This document shows, one piece after another, positions 36,914 to 45,105 of a stretch of 64,000 bases of DNA. Every line of letters starts with the position of its first letter. Within the stretch, counting starts at the first letter, position 1. Below the pieces are notes generated by a model. It worked only from the letters and a program-made list of their open reading frames with translations, had not been told where the DNA came from and did no database searches. Origin of the DNA: Amycolatopsis sp. CA-126428 (GTDB lineage: Bacteria > Actinomycetota > Actinomycetes > Mycobacteriales > Pseudonocardiaceae). The stretch spans positions 1 through 64,000 of the forward strand of contig NZ_PPHF01000128.1 of the NCBI RefSeq assembly GCF_002904335.1. Reading direction: 5' to 3'. The translations under genes and the position numbers were made by a program.

Positions 36914-38125
36914 GTGACGTCGGCGGATCCGCAGGAGTTCTTCGCGTTGTTCGCGGCCGAGCGGCGGCCGGACCCGTACCCGGCGTACCGGCGGTGGCGC
37001 GAGCGGTGGCCGGTCGCGGCCCTGAACGAGCGGATGTTCGTGGTGAGCGGCCTCGCCGAGGCGACGCACGTGCTGCGCGACCCGGCGTTCGGGCACCCCG
37101 AGCCCGAGTACCTGGATCCGGCGGACCGCCTCCCGGACCAGCCGGTCGACGAATCGGGACGCGTGGTCCGGGCGTTCCTCTCGCTGAACCCGCCGGACCA
37201 CACGCGCCTGCGGCGGCTGGTGGCGAAGGCGTTCACGCCGCGGATGGTCGAGCAGCTCACGCCGCGCATCGAGGAGATCGCGGCCGCACTCGTCGCCCGC
37301 GCGCCGGCGGAGTTCGACGTGATGACGGCGCTCGCGAAGCCGTTGCCGGTCGAGGTGATCGCGGAACTCCTCGGCGTACCGCTGGACGATCGCGAGCGGT
37401 TCGCGGAGTGGTCGCACGCGATGGCGCGGGCGCTGGACCCGCCGTTCCTGCAGCGCCCGGAGACGTTCGAACCGGCGGTCAGGGCCCGCCAGGCGTTCGT
37501 GGGCTACTTCCGTTCGCTGGCGGCCGAGCGGCGGCGGGAGCCGGGCGACGACCTGCTTTCGGCGCTGGTGGCGGTGTCCGACGCGGGCGACGTGCTCACC
37601 GAGGGCGAGCTGCTGGTGACGCTCACGCTCCTGCTGATCGCCGGCCACGAGACGACGACGAACCTGATCGGCAACGGCGTCCTGGCGCTGCTGCGCGGCC
37701 CCGACGGCCTGAAACCGCTGGGCACGGACGGCGAGAACGCGGCGCGGGTGGTGGAGGAGGTGCTGCGCTACGACTCGCCGGTCCAGCTGACGGCCCGCAC
37801 GGCCCTGCGCGACACGGAGCTGGGCGAGCTGGCGGTACCGGCGGGCAGCCAGCTGATCATGGTGCTCGGCGCGGCCAACCGCGACCCGGCAACGGGCCCC
37901 TCCCCGGAAACCTTCGACCCGGCGCGGGAGCCGGGCCGCCAGCTGGCGTTCGGCCAGGGCATCCACTTCTGCCTGGGCGCGCCATTGGCGAGGTTGGAGG
38001 CCCGCATCGCATTCCGCGAACTGGCCCGCCACCGCCCGGACCTGACCTTGGCGGGCCCACCGGAGTGGAACCCGACGGCGACCTTGCGCGGCTTGTCGGC
38101 CCTTTCCGTGGCGAGCGGCGGTTAG
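36914..38125 (+). CDS. Cytochrome P450
   Basis: The 403-residue soluble bacterial P450 has the C-helix segment LNPPDHTRLRRLVAKAF at about 93-109 and the I-helix oxygen motif IAGHETTTNLIGNG at about 242-255. The ExxR pair is in EEVLRYDSPVQ, and the haem-thiolate loop FGQGIHFCLGAPLARLE has the Cys ligand at about residue 353. It would hydroxylate an unknown substrate with external ferredoxin and reductase, neither of which is adjacent. GTG 36914 follows GGGGAGGGG. It resembles CYP107-like families, but no specific CYP number can be given. Confidence 0.9.
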   Translation: MTSADPQEFFALFAAERRPDPYPAYRRWRERWPVAALNERMFVVSGLAEATHVLRDPAFGHPEPEYLDPADRLPDQPVDESGRVVRAFLSLNPPDHTRLRRLVAKAFTPRMVEQLTPRIEEIAAALVARAPAEFDVMTALAKPLPVEVIAELLGVPLDDRERFAEWSHAMARALDPPFLQRPETFEPAVRARQAFVGYFRSLAAERRREPGDDLLSALVAVSDAGDVLTEGELLVTLTLLLIAGHETTTNLIGNGVLALLRGPDGLKPLGTDGENAARVVEEVLRYDSPVQLTARTALRDTELGELAVPAGSQLIMVLGAANRDPATGPSPETFDPAREPGRQLAFGQGIHFCLGAPLARLEARIAFRELARHRPDLTLAGPPEWNPTATLRGLSALSVASGG

Positions 38126-38317
38126 GTTCCGGCGCGACGCTGGCCGCGACGACAAACGTGGCTCGGGCGGACCGTGCCGCAGCGACGCGGCGCGGTCCCG
38201 TGAGTGGCGGCGGTCGGCGTGGCGCGCCCCCGCGAGCCGTCGGCAGGGCGGGGCACCTGAACCCGCCTCACCTCGCCGCTCTTGCGACGGGTGGCGAGCG
38301 GCCCGCACCTCCCCGCT

Positions 38318-38776
38318 TCACGCCGCCCGCCGGATCGGGTTGGCCGGCTGCTGCGGCTTCAACAGCGCGAACCGCACGCACCGCCAGCCGGTCGGGGTGC
38401 GGGTGAAGCGGGCCGCCAGTGCGAACGAGCGGCCGTCCGCCTCCACGCGGGCGCACGCCTCGACCACCTCCGGTGCCGGCGTGCACGTGTGGATCGTCTG
38501 CGTCCGGTGCCGTGGCCGCGTCCGGCGTGGCCCGATGAACCCCGCGTACACCTCCGGCGCCACCAAGGCGCGGACCTGCGCCGCCGGGCGGCGGCCGTCG
38601 TAGGCCTCCAGCAGCATGTTCAGCAGGTGGCCCACCTCGCCCGCGTCGAGTTGCCGCGGCGCCGGGTACCGCGCGTCGCCGCGGTGGGGCACGCTCGGTG
38701 TCCCCTCTGCCGGACGGTCCGCCCGGCGAGGCACCTCGCAGTGGACCAGTGTTCGCAACCGGTGTTCCTCGATCAT
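38318..38776 (-). CDS. Rv3235 family protein
   Basis: The 152-residue protein ends with a conserved domain (about residues 50-150: LLNMLLEAYDGRRPAAQVRA, then VEADGRSFALAARFTRTPTG) seen in the Rv3235 family encoded near secA in mycobacteria. Regions of this kind have a compact alpha+beta fold with no known activity. The N-terminal 45 residues are charged and probably disordered. ATG 38776 follows GGGAGGGAAGG. The 38126-38317 gap upstream of its 3' end holds no gene. Confidence 0.75.
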   Translation of the reverse strand: MIEEHRLRTLVHCEVPRRADRPAEGTPSVPHRGDARYPAPRQLDAGEVGHLLNMLLEAYDGRRPAAQVRALVAPEVYAGFIGPRRTRPRHRTQTIHTCTPAPEVVEACARVEADGRSFALAARFTRTPTGWRCVRFALLKPQQPANPIRRAA

Positions 38777-38947
38777 TTTCCTTCCCTCCCTGGCTCGGCA
38801 TTCGCTTAGAGGGGGAACGGGCCGGAAAAGACACCGGAATCGCACGATCCGGGCGGAAACCGCCGAAGCTGTGGATTCCTGCCGGCCATTGCGGTAAACC
38901 CCCGCTCGGCGAGACACCGCGTCCCGGCCCCGGCTATGGTGTGCCGG

Positions 38948-39337
38948 ATGCTGAAAGGGTTGTTGGTCGATTTCGCCGGTGTTCTCACCGATCCCGACGC
39001 CGGCCGGTTCTACGACTACCTGGCGGCCGCACGCGAGCGCGGCGTCCGCACCGCGCTGCTGTCCAACGCGCCCCGGGCCTCGGACGAGGTCAAGAACACG
39101 ATGTCCGGCTTCTTCGACGCCCTGGTGTTTTCCGGCGAGGTCGGCGTGGCCAAACCGGACCCGGCGGTCTACCTGATCGCGGCCGAGCGGCTCGGGCTGC
39201 CCGCCGCGCGCTGCGCGTTCGTCGACGACTCGGCGGCGAACGTCCGCGGCGCCGTCGAGGCGGGCATGGTCGGGGTGCACCACCGGTCGGTCGGCGAGAC
39301 GCTGGACGAACTCGCCGTGCTGTTCGCGGCCGGGTGA
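38948..39337 (+). CDS. Small HAD-superfamily hydrolase
   Basis: This HAD-like protein of about 129 residues lacks a cap domain. Motif I is reduced to LLVDFAGVLTDPD (first Asp present, second replaced by Gly-Val). Motif II is LLSNAP, the motif III Lys is in VGVAKPDPAVY, and motif IV is FVDDSAANVRGA. The core therefore retains most catalytic residues of a phosphatase, though the second Asp of motif I is missing. It is convergent with the RlmB-type gene, four bases apart. ATG 38948 starts the HAD fold; ATG 38936 is possible. Confidence 0.75.
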   Translation: MLKGLLVDFAGVLTDPDAGRFYDYLAAARERGVRTALLSNAPRASDEVKNTMSGFFDALVFSGEVGVAKPDPAVYLIAAERLGLPAARCAFVDDSAANVRGAVEAGMVGVHHRSVGETLDELAVLFAAG

Positions 39338-39340
39338 GGG

Positions 39341-40102
39341 TCAGCGCGCGCGGCGGACCAGCTCGAACGACAGCACCGCGGCGGCGGCCGAGACGTTCAG
39401 CGACTCGACGTCACCCGGCATCGGGATGGACACCCACTCCGTGACGAGCTCGCCGACCTCCGGCCCGACACCGGCCGTCTCGCCGCCGAGGACGAACGCG
39501 GCGCGCTGCGGCAGGTCGATGTCGAACACCGTCGTGCGAGCCGACGCGCCCAGCGCGTAGAGCCCGTAGCCGGCTTCGGTCAGCATCTCGGCGGCCTCGC
39601 GCGCCGAGCCGCAGCGCAGCACCGGCGCCCGGAACGCCACCCCCGCCGACGCCTTGACGACCAGCGGGTCCAGCGCCGCGACGCCGCGCCGGGGCACGAT
39701 CACCCCGTCCAGGCCGGCCGCGGTCGCCGTCCGCAGGATCATGCCGACGTTCGCGGGCGTGGTGATGCCGTCCAGCAGCAGCACCCGCGACGGCGGCCGC
39801 CGGTCGCCCAGCGCCGCGGAAAGCGCTCGCATCCGCGGGGCGAGGACGTCGGCGAGCACGCCCTGGTCCTGCTTGCCGTTGCCGGCGAGCACCTTGACCC
39901 GGTGGGCACTGGCGCGCTGCACCGGCACGCCGGCCTCCTTCGCCGCGCGCTGGATCTCCGCCGCGCCGGGCCCGCGGGCGGTGTCGGCGAGGATCACCTT
40001 GTCCACGCGCAGGTCGTCGTCCGCCAGTGCCTCGAGCACCGGCTTCCGGCCGTACACGGTCAGGAAGCGGTCCTTCGGCGAGATTGTCGACTCATCACCC
40101 AC
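39341..40102 (-). CDS. SpoU/TrmH-family RNA 2'-O-ribose methyltransferase (RlmB-like)
   Basis: This protein of about 253 residues has an N-terminal L30e-like substrate domain (YGRKPVLEALADDDLRVDKV at about 16-35) and a C-terminal SPOUT knot domain. The knot motifs are VLLLDGITTPANVGMILRTA (with the Asn of motif 1), FVLGGETAGVG (motif 2) and IPMPGDVESLNVSAAAAVLS (motif 3), which bind S-adenosylmethionine. The target is probably a 23S rRNA guanosine, but tRNA is possible. GTG 40102 is preferred; an ATG at 40138 would overlap the divergent acyltransferase gene. Confidence 0.88.
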   Translation of the reverse strand: MGDESTISPKDRFLTVYGRKPVLEALADDDLRVDKVILADTARGPGAAEIQRAAKEAGVPVQRASAHRVKVLAGNGKQDQGVLADVLAPRMRALSAALGDRRPPSRVLLLDGITTPANVGMILRTATAAGLDGVIVPRRGVAALDPLVVKASAGVAFRAPVLRCGSAREAAEMLTEAGYGLYALGASARTTVFDIDLPQRAAFVLGGETAGVGPEVGELVTEWVSIPMPGDVESLNVSAAAAVLSFELVRRAR

Positions 40103-40136
40103 ACCCCGCAGTCTCGCATCATGAAAGGATCGGCCC

Positions 40137-41543
40137 ATGCCCGACCGCCTTTCCGCGCTGGACGCCTCGTTCCTCTACCTCGAGGACCACGCGACCCCGA
40201 TGCACGTCGGCGGCGTGGCGATCTTCGAGCGGCCGCGCTCCGGGTTCGGCTACGCACAGCTGGTCGACCTCATCGGCGGGCGGCTGGCCTACCTGCCGCG
40301 GTACCGGCAGCGCGTGCTCGAGGTGCCGGGTCACCTGGCGCGGCCGGTGTGGGTGGACGACGTCGACTTCGACCTGAACTACCACGTCCGGCGCTCGGCG
40401 CTGCCCCAGCCGGGCAGCGACGAGCAGCTGTTCGACCTGGTCGCCCGCCTGATGTCGCGGCGGCTGGCGCCGGAGCGGCCGCTCTGGGAGGCGTACTTCA
40501 TCGAGGGGCTGGCCGGCGACCGGGTGGCGCTGGTGACGAAGACCCACCAGTCCGTTGTGGACGGTGTCGGCACGATCGACCTCGGCCAGCTCATCCTCGA
40601 CCTGGAGCCGGCCGAGCCGGAGCCGTTCGTGGACATCTGGACGCCGCGCCGCGAGCCGAGCCGCACCCAGCTGGTGCTGGACGCGGTCAGCGAGGGCGTC
40701 CAGCGGCCGGGCGAGGTGGTGGAGAACGTCCGGTCGGCGGCGAACGACGCGTTCGCGGCGGCGGGCAAGTTCGCCGAGACCGTCGGCGGCGTGGCGTCGA
40801 CGCTGCGCACGCTGGTGAGCCCGGCGCCGCCGGGGCCGCTGAACGTCCGGGTGTCGGGTGGTCGCGTGTTCGGCGTGGTCCGCACGCGGCTGGAGGACTT
40901 CCGCAAGATCCGCGCGGCGCACGGCGGCACGGTCAACGACGTCGTCCTCGCGGCCATCACGGGGGCGCTGCGCGAATGGCTGCTTTCGCGCGAGGTCCAG
41001 CTCACGCCGGACACGACGATCCGCGCGCTGGTGCCGCTGGCGGTCCGCGACGCCGAGACACCCGCGTACTCGACGCCGGGGCTGGTCGGCAACCAGGTGG
41101 CGGCGTACCTGGTGGACCTGCCGGTCGGCGAGCCGAACCCGGTCCTGCGGCTCCAGCACATCGGGCACGCGATGGCCGAGCACCTCGATTCGGGCCGTTC
41201 GGTGGCGGCCCGCGGCCTCCTCAAGGTCGGCGGCTTCGCCCCGGCTACGCTCCATTCGCTCGGCGCGCGTGCGGCGGGGTCGCTGTCCGGGCGGATTTTC
41301 AACGTCATGGTGACCAACTCGCCGGGTCCCCAGGTGCCGATGTACGCGGGAGAGGCCAGACTGGTCGAGATGTTCCCGGTGATGCCGCTGATGCGCACCC
41401 AGGCGCTGGCGATCGGGGTGACGTCCTACCACGGCGGCGTCTACTTCGGACTGAACGGCGACCGCAAGGCCGCGTTCGACGTCGATCTGGTCGCCGGGAT
41501 GATCGAAGAGTCCTTGGAAGAGCTGAAGGGTGCGCACTGGTGA
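40137..41543 (+). CDS. Wax ester synthase/diacylglycerol acyltransferase family protein
   Basis: The 468-residue protein has the WS/DGAT layout: RLSALDASFLYLEDHATPMH at the N-terminus, PERPLWEAYFIEGL at about 112-125, and VTNSPGPQVPMYAGEARL at about 390. Such enzymes make triacylglycerol or wax esters from acyl-CoA. The active-site HHxxxDG motif is altered to HQSVVDG (137-143), with Gln in place of the second His. Similar proteins (Rv3233c/Rv3234c region) flank Rv3235 in mycobacteria. ATG 40137 is used. The next gene overlaps by four bases. Confidence 0.85.
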   Translation: MPDRLSALDASFLYLEDHATPMHVGGVAIFERPRSGFGYAQLVDLIGGRLAYLPRYRQRVLEVPGHLARPVWVDDVDFDLNYHVRRSALPQPGSDEQLFDLVARLMSRRLAPERPLWEAYFIEGLAGDRVALVTKTHQSVVDGVGTIDLGQLILDLEPAEPEPFVDIWTPRREPSRTQLVLDAVSEGVQRPGEVVENVRSAANDAFAAAGKFAETVGGVASTLRTLVSPAPPGPLNVRVSGGRVFGVVRTRLEDFRKIRAAHGGTVNDVVLAAITGALREWLLSREVQLTPDTTIRALVPLAVRDAETPAYSTPGLVGNQVAAYLVDLPVGEPNPVLRLQHIGHAMAEHLDSGRSVAARGLLKVGGFAPATLHSLGARAAGSLSGRIFNVMVTNSPGPQVPMYAGEARLVEMFPVMPLMRTQALAIGVTSYHGGVYFGLNGDRKAAFDVDLVAGMIEESLEELKGAHW

Positions 41544-42031
41544 GGGTTTATCTGCCTGCGACCATCGCGATGCTTCGCGACCTCGAGACATCGGGGGAGT
41601 TCCGCGCCCGCAGCGGAACGGCCTTCGCGCTGACGCCGGCGTTGCGCGAGGCGTACTCGAGCGGGTCGGACGAGGAGCTGGAGTACGCGGCGTTGCTGGA
41701 CGCGGCCCGGGCTTCGTTGCGCCTGATCGCGGCGGAGGAGAAGGGCGAGCCACGCCGGGTGGTGGTCTCGGCGGACGTCGCCGGAGTGACCCTGCGCCCG
41801 GACCTGGACGCACCGGTGGTGCGAATCGGCGGCCCGATCCCGCTGTCGGCGGTGGCGGCGATCCACGTGGACGCCCCGGAGGCGGCTGAAGCGGTGACCG
41901 CGGCGGCGGCGGTGATCGACGCGGCCGACCTGGGGGATCCGGACGCGGAGTTCACTTTGGGGGATGCGGAGGACCACGAGCTGGCTTGGTATGCGCCGCA
42001 GGAACTGCCGTTCCTGCTGGAGCTGCTCTGA
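41540..42031 (+). CDS. DUF6912-like conserved hypothetical protein
   Basis: The 163-residue acidic protein begins VRVYLPATIAMLRDLETSGE, a start shared by conserved actinobacterial proteins (Rv3231c type) downstream of WS/DGAT genes. It is probably soluble, rich in Ala, Glu and Asp. GTG 41540 overlaps the acyltransferase stop codon, so the two are coupled. No catalytic motif is recognised. Confidence 0.75.
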   Translation: MRVYLPATIAMLRDLETSGEFRARSGTAFALTPALREAYSSGSDEELEYAALLDAARASLRLIAAEEKGEPRRVVVSADVAGVTLRPDLDAPVVRIGGPIPLSAVAAIHVDAPEAAEAVTAAAAVIDAADLGDPDAEFTLGDAEDHELAWYAPQELPFLLELL

Positions 42032-42140
42032 GTTGTCCTCAATGGCGGTCGCCTGTGGACAACGGGGTTTGAGCAGGGGTTTTGTCGGGGGTGGCCGGTA
42101 GACTGGACTTGGGGACGCCCCCCTGGGAGGGCGGGGGACT
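42032..42140. repeat. DnaA-box-bearing intergenic repeat, copy 1
   Basis: This 109-bp stretch aligns with 47599-47706. Shared blocks are gttgtccncaatgg, gggttttg, ccggtagactggac, and gcccccctgggagggcgggg. It includes TGTGGACAA (42054-42062), the complement of the actinobacterial DnaA box TTGTCCACA, and the near-box TTGTCCTCA (42033-42041). It begins one base after a stop codon and is followed by about 160 bp without a gene. Confidence 0.65.
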
Positions 42141-42266
42141 TTTGTCGGGGCTGACGGGCGGGCCGCAAAGACCGCCGGGGCTTCGCGAAGCCACTCCCCG
42201 CGACCAGCACAGACGATGTTGCCGGAACCCTGCCACGGAGAGCGGCGAACGCGAGCCGCGAAGACG

Positions 42267-43143
42267 TCAGTCCGCGAACCACTCCGGCCCCGGCACCGGT
42301 CGTTCACACCGCCACCCGGTCGCCTCCATGAGCTTCTCCGACACCACCCGCTTGTGACCGCCCCATCGGCTCCGCCAGTGGTAGCCGGGAAACCAGCCAC
42401 TTCGGTACCGCCCGCGCCTTCCGCACCCCCGCCGCCTCGGCCATGGCCGCTCCGAGTGCGCCCTTGAGGACCGGTGGCGCTCCCACGTTGTAAACCCCCG
42501 AAGGTGCGTCCAATGCGGCCACCGCCGCCGCGGCTGCGTCGGATGGGTGGATCGGCGTTGTCCAATCGTCGCGGGAGCCCATGATCAACGGTGCTCCGTG
42601 CCGGGCCGCCGCCAGCATTGCTGATGTGGTCGCGTCCGGGCCCACCAGCAGGCCGATGCGCAGCCGGACCACCGTGCGGTCCGTCAGCGCCGCCACGTTC
42701 TCGTGGGCCGTCAGCGAAGACGCCGTCACTCCGCCCGGGCGCAGGGGCGCGTCCTCGGTCAGCGGAGCGGACCCGCCGTCGGCGTACACGAACGAGATGC
42801 CCTCCTGGACCACGATCCGCACCTCTTCGACCTGCCGGACCGCCGCCGCCAGCGCGGCGCTTCCCGCCACCCGGACCCGGTCGTTCTCTGCCCAGCCCGA
42901 GCGCCGCGTCATCGCGCGGGGACCCGGGATGCGCGTCGCCAGGTTCACCACCGCGTCATGGCCGCGCAGCGCCGTGACCAGCGACGGCACCGAAAACAGC
43001 TCCCCGATCACCGGCTGGGCGCCCGTGGCCGCCACCCGTGCGGGGGATCGCGCCAGTCCGCTCACCTCGTGGCCCGCCGCCCGCAGCCGGGCCACCGCCC
43101 GTGTGCCCAGCACGCCCGTCGCCCCGATCACCATCACCCGCAC
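42267..43143 (-). pseudogene. NAD-dependent epimerase/dehydratase-like protein, frameshifted at its 3' end
   Basis: The reading frame from 43143 (GTG/ATG region, MRVMVIGATGVLGTRAVARL) encodes an atypical short-chain dehydrogenase: GATGVLG at residues 7-13 binds NAD(P), and HPSDAAAAAVAALDAP is the family C-terminal region. The unbroken frame stops at 42304 after an aberrant tail (SQAGGVGEAHGGD). In the next frame the same DNA reads HKRVVSEKLMEATGWRC and continues to a stop at 42267, matching the family ending. A 1-2 base indel at about 42357-42365 therefore breaks the gene. The protein may still fold without its last helix. Confidence 0.75.
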
Positions 43144-43194
43144 GTCCGTCTCCTTTCGACCGAAGACCGGACGAGACGCGCGCGCGAAACGTGA

Positions 43195-43947
43195 CTAGCC
43201 GACCTCGGCCGCGGGCGGCGGCTGGACGTCCACCGGTGTGCCCCAGTCCGAATAGCGCGTGGTGATGCGGGCTTCCGAGCCCGGCAGGATCGGCGACAGG
43301 TCCAGCACGATCTGCAACGGCCGGTGCGTCTCGTCGAGCCACAGCTCCACCGGGAACTTGCCGCCCACCCGGCCCGCCGCGTCCGCCGGCAAGCCCGCCG
43401 GCAGGTCGGTGCCCAACCGGGCCAGCTCCAGGTCGACGCGGTAGTGCTCCGCCGCCACTCCGCCCAGGTCCGTGCGCTCGGCCGCGATGATCGTGCCCGC
43501 CGTCCGGATCTCGCCGAGGGTGTGTGCCGGGTCGTTCTGGGCGGCCAGCTGCGTCAGGCTGGCCCCGAGGACCTGGGAAAACGGGTCCGTGCCGTCCGCC
43601 GCGACCACCACCCACGGCTTGCCCGTGCCGACCTCGTCGCGTGAGCCTTCCGGCACCTTCGCGTACAGCTTCCCGGCCACCAGCCGCAGCTCCACCGGCT
43701 CGCCGAGGAAGTCGGTCGTCATCACCTGGGCCGTCCCGCCCGCGCCGAACCGTGCCTGGCCCTGGCCCTTCGACCGGACCGAGCCGACCGCGACGTCCGT
43801 GCCGAACTTCGCCGAGCCGCCGCTCGCCGTGGCCGCCGTCGCGGCGTCGGCCAGCGCTCGCGCGTCCTCGAACGCCGGACGTCGCGGCGGGTCGGAGCAG
43901 GCACCGGCGAACAGGGCGAACAGCAGCACCACGGCGGCTTTGCGCAT
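43195..43947 (-). CDS. LppX/LprAFG-like lipoprotein
   Basis: The 250-residue lipoprotein has a short signal peptide ending in LFAGAC (lipobox Cys17). A domain typical of the LprG/LppX family follows, which forms a half-barrel with a lipid-binding cavity. Conserved features shared with the neighbour at 44120 are WVVVAADGTDPFSQVLGASL, GTIIAAERTDLGG, and the C-terminal TTRYSDWGTPVDVQPPPA. It probably transports or loads lipids in the cell envelope. ATG 43947 is used. It is a diverged tandem paralogue of the next gene. Confidence 0.85.
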   Translation of the reverse strand: MRKAAVVLLFALFAGACSDPPRRPAFEDARALADAATAATASGGSAKFGTDVAVGSVRSKGQGQARFGAGGTAQVMTTDFLGEPVELRLVAGKLYAKVPEGSRDEVGTGKPWVVVAADGTDPFSQVLGASLTQLAAQNDPAHTLGEIRTAGTIIAAERTDLGGVAAEHYRVDLELARLGTDLPAGLPADAAGRVGGKFPVELWLDETHRPLQIVLDLSPILPGSEARITTRYSDWGTPVDVQPPPAAEVG

Positions 43948-43965
43948 GGCGCCAACAAAAACACA

Positions 43966-43997
43966 GCGGCTCCCCCGAACTCATTCGGGGGAGCCGC
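43966..43997. terminator. Hairpin between the two lipoprotein genes
   Basis: GCGGCTCCCCCGAA (43966-43979) pairs perfectly with TTCGGGGGAGCCGC (43984-43997). It lies downstream of the lipoprotein gene at 44120 and just upstream of that at 43947. Confidence 0.7.
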
Positions 43998-44014
43998 CGC
44001 TACTGTGCCGGTAG

Positions 44015-44105
44015 GTACTGATCCGGCCACAGCCACGGCCGGATGACTTTGCAGCGGCGGTTACGTGCCGCGCGCGGGCCGGCCTGCTTTCGGCCGGATC
44101 AGTAC
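44015..44105. repeat. 91-bp inverted-repeat element between the lipoprotein genes
   Basis: GTACTGATCCGGCC (44015-44028) is a perfect inverted repeat of GGCCGGATCAGTAC (44092-44105), enclosing 63 bp that is itself GC-rich and can fold. Length and layout resemble the 89-bp element at 33730, but the sequences differ. It lies 14 bp after the stop codon of the 44120 gene. Confidence 0.7.
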
Positions 44106-44119
44106 TCAGCGTCGTCCGG

Positions 44120-45004
44120 TCAGCGACCGGCCTTCTTCATCAGCTCGCCGAGGTCGACGACCTGGTCGGCGGGCGGGGCCGTCACGTCGACCTGGGTGCC
44201 CCAGTCGCTGTACTTCATCGTGAACTTCGCGTCGCCGGCCGGCGCGCCCAGCGCCTGCATCATCGGGCCCTGGTCCATGGTCACCTGCACCGGCAGGTTG
44301 TCCTTGTTCAGCCACAGCTCGGCCGGGAGCTTGACGTCCTTGCCCTTGAGCATGTCGGTGAGCTTGTCGCGCGCCGCGGCCGGGACCTGGCCGGTGAACT
44401 GGTCGACGGCCTTGGCGACGTCGAGCTCCACCTTGTAGTGGTTGACCTTCTCGCCGTTCAGCTCGGTCTGGTCGGACGAGATGATCCGGCCCGCCTTGGA
44501 GATCTGGTCGAGCATCTTGCTCGGGTCACTCTGCTCCGCCGACTGCGACAGCGCGCCGCCCAGCGCCTGCGAGAACGGGTCGTTGCCGTCGGCCGCGATC
44601 TTGGCCCAACCCTTGTCCGTACCCAGCTGCTTCTGCTCTTCGGCGGGCAGCTTGATGTACATGACCTTGTCGACCAGGCGCATCTCGGTGGTCTGCCCGG
44701 CGGCGGTGCTCGTCATCGAGAACCGGGTGTCCGTCTCGTCCATCGCCATCGCGCCGGTGGCGCTCAGCGTCTGGCCGGCGGCGGAGCCCTCCATGGTGAA
44801 CTTCGCCGACTTCGACTTCACGGTGTTCTGCTTGGACGCCGACGCCAGCTGGATCGCGTCGGTGAACGGCGAAGCGAGGCCCGCCGACTGGCTCTGCCCG
44901 CCCGCGGCGGCCGGTTCGGCGGTGCCGGTGGCGGAATTGCCGCTGCACGCGGTCAGCGTGAGCACCAGCGCGGCGCCCGCGGCGACCAGAGTGGTCTTGC
45001 GCAT
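44120..45004 (-). CDS. LppX/LprAFG-like lipoprotein
   Basis: The 294-residue lipoprotein has a signal peptide with lipobox LTLTAC (Cys about residue 20), a Ser/Ala/Gly-rich linker, and an LprG-like lipid-binding domain. Hallmarks include AKFTMEGSAAGQTLSATGAM, KIAADGNDPFSQALGGALSQ, and KYSDWGTQVDVTAPPADQVV. It is a longer paralogue of the 43947 gene; the shared YSDWGT motif and parallel layout indicate tandem duplication. ATG 45004 follows GAGGGG. Role: envelope lipid binding or transfer. Confidence 0.85.
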   Translation of the reverse strand: MRKTTLVAAGAALVLTLTACSGNSATGTAEPAAAGGQSQSAGLASPFTDAIQLASASKQNTVKSKSAKFTMEGSAAGQTLSATGAMAMDETDTRFSMTSTAAGQTTEMRLVDKVMYIKLPAEEQKQLGTDKGWAKIAADGNDPFSQALGGALSQSAEQSDPSKMLDQISKAGRIISSDQTELNGEKVNHYKVELDVAKAVDQFTGQVPAAARDKLTDMLKGKDVKLPAELWLNKDNLPVQVTMDQGPMMQALGAPAGDAKFTMKYSDWGTQVDVTAPPADQVVDLGELMKKAGR

Positions 45005-45105
45005 TGAGTTCCCCTCAGAGTCGGATCTTCCGCTCGGCATATCGCCTGATCGGGTGATTGGTTACCGATATGACGGAGACGACCGGCGATCGGTTCCCGG
45101 TTGTC

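Noticed and set aside
44001..44110. tRNA-like or integron attC-like fold
   Set aside because: The inverted arms are perfect and long, without cloverleaf, T-loop or core-site sequences.
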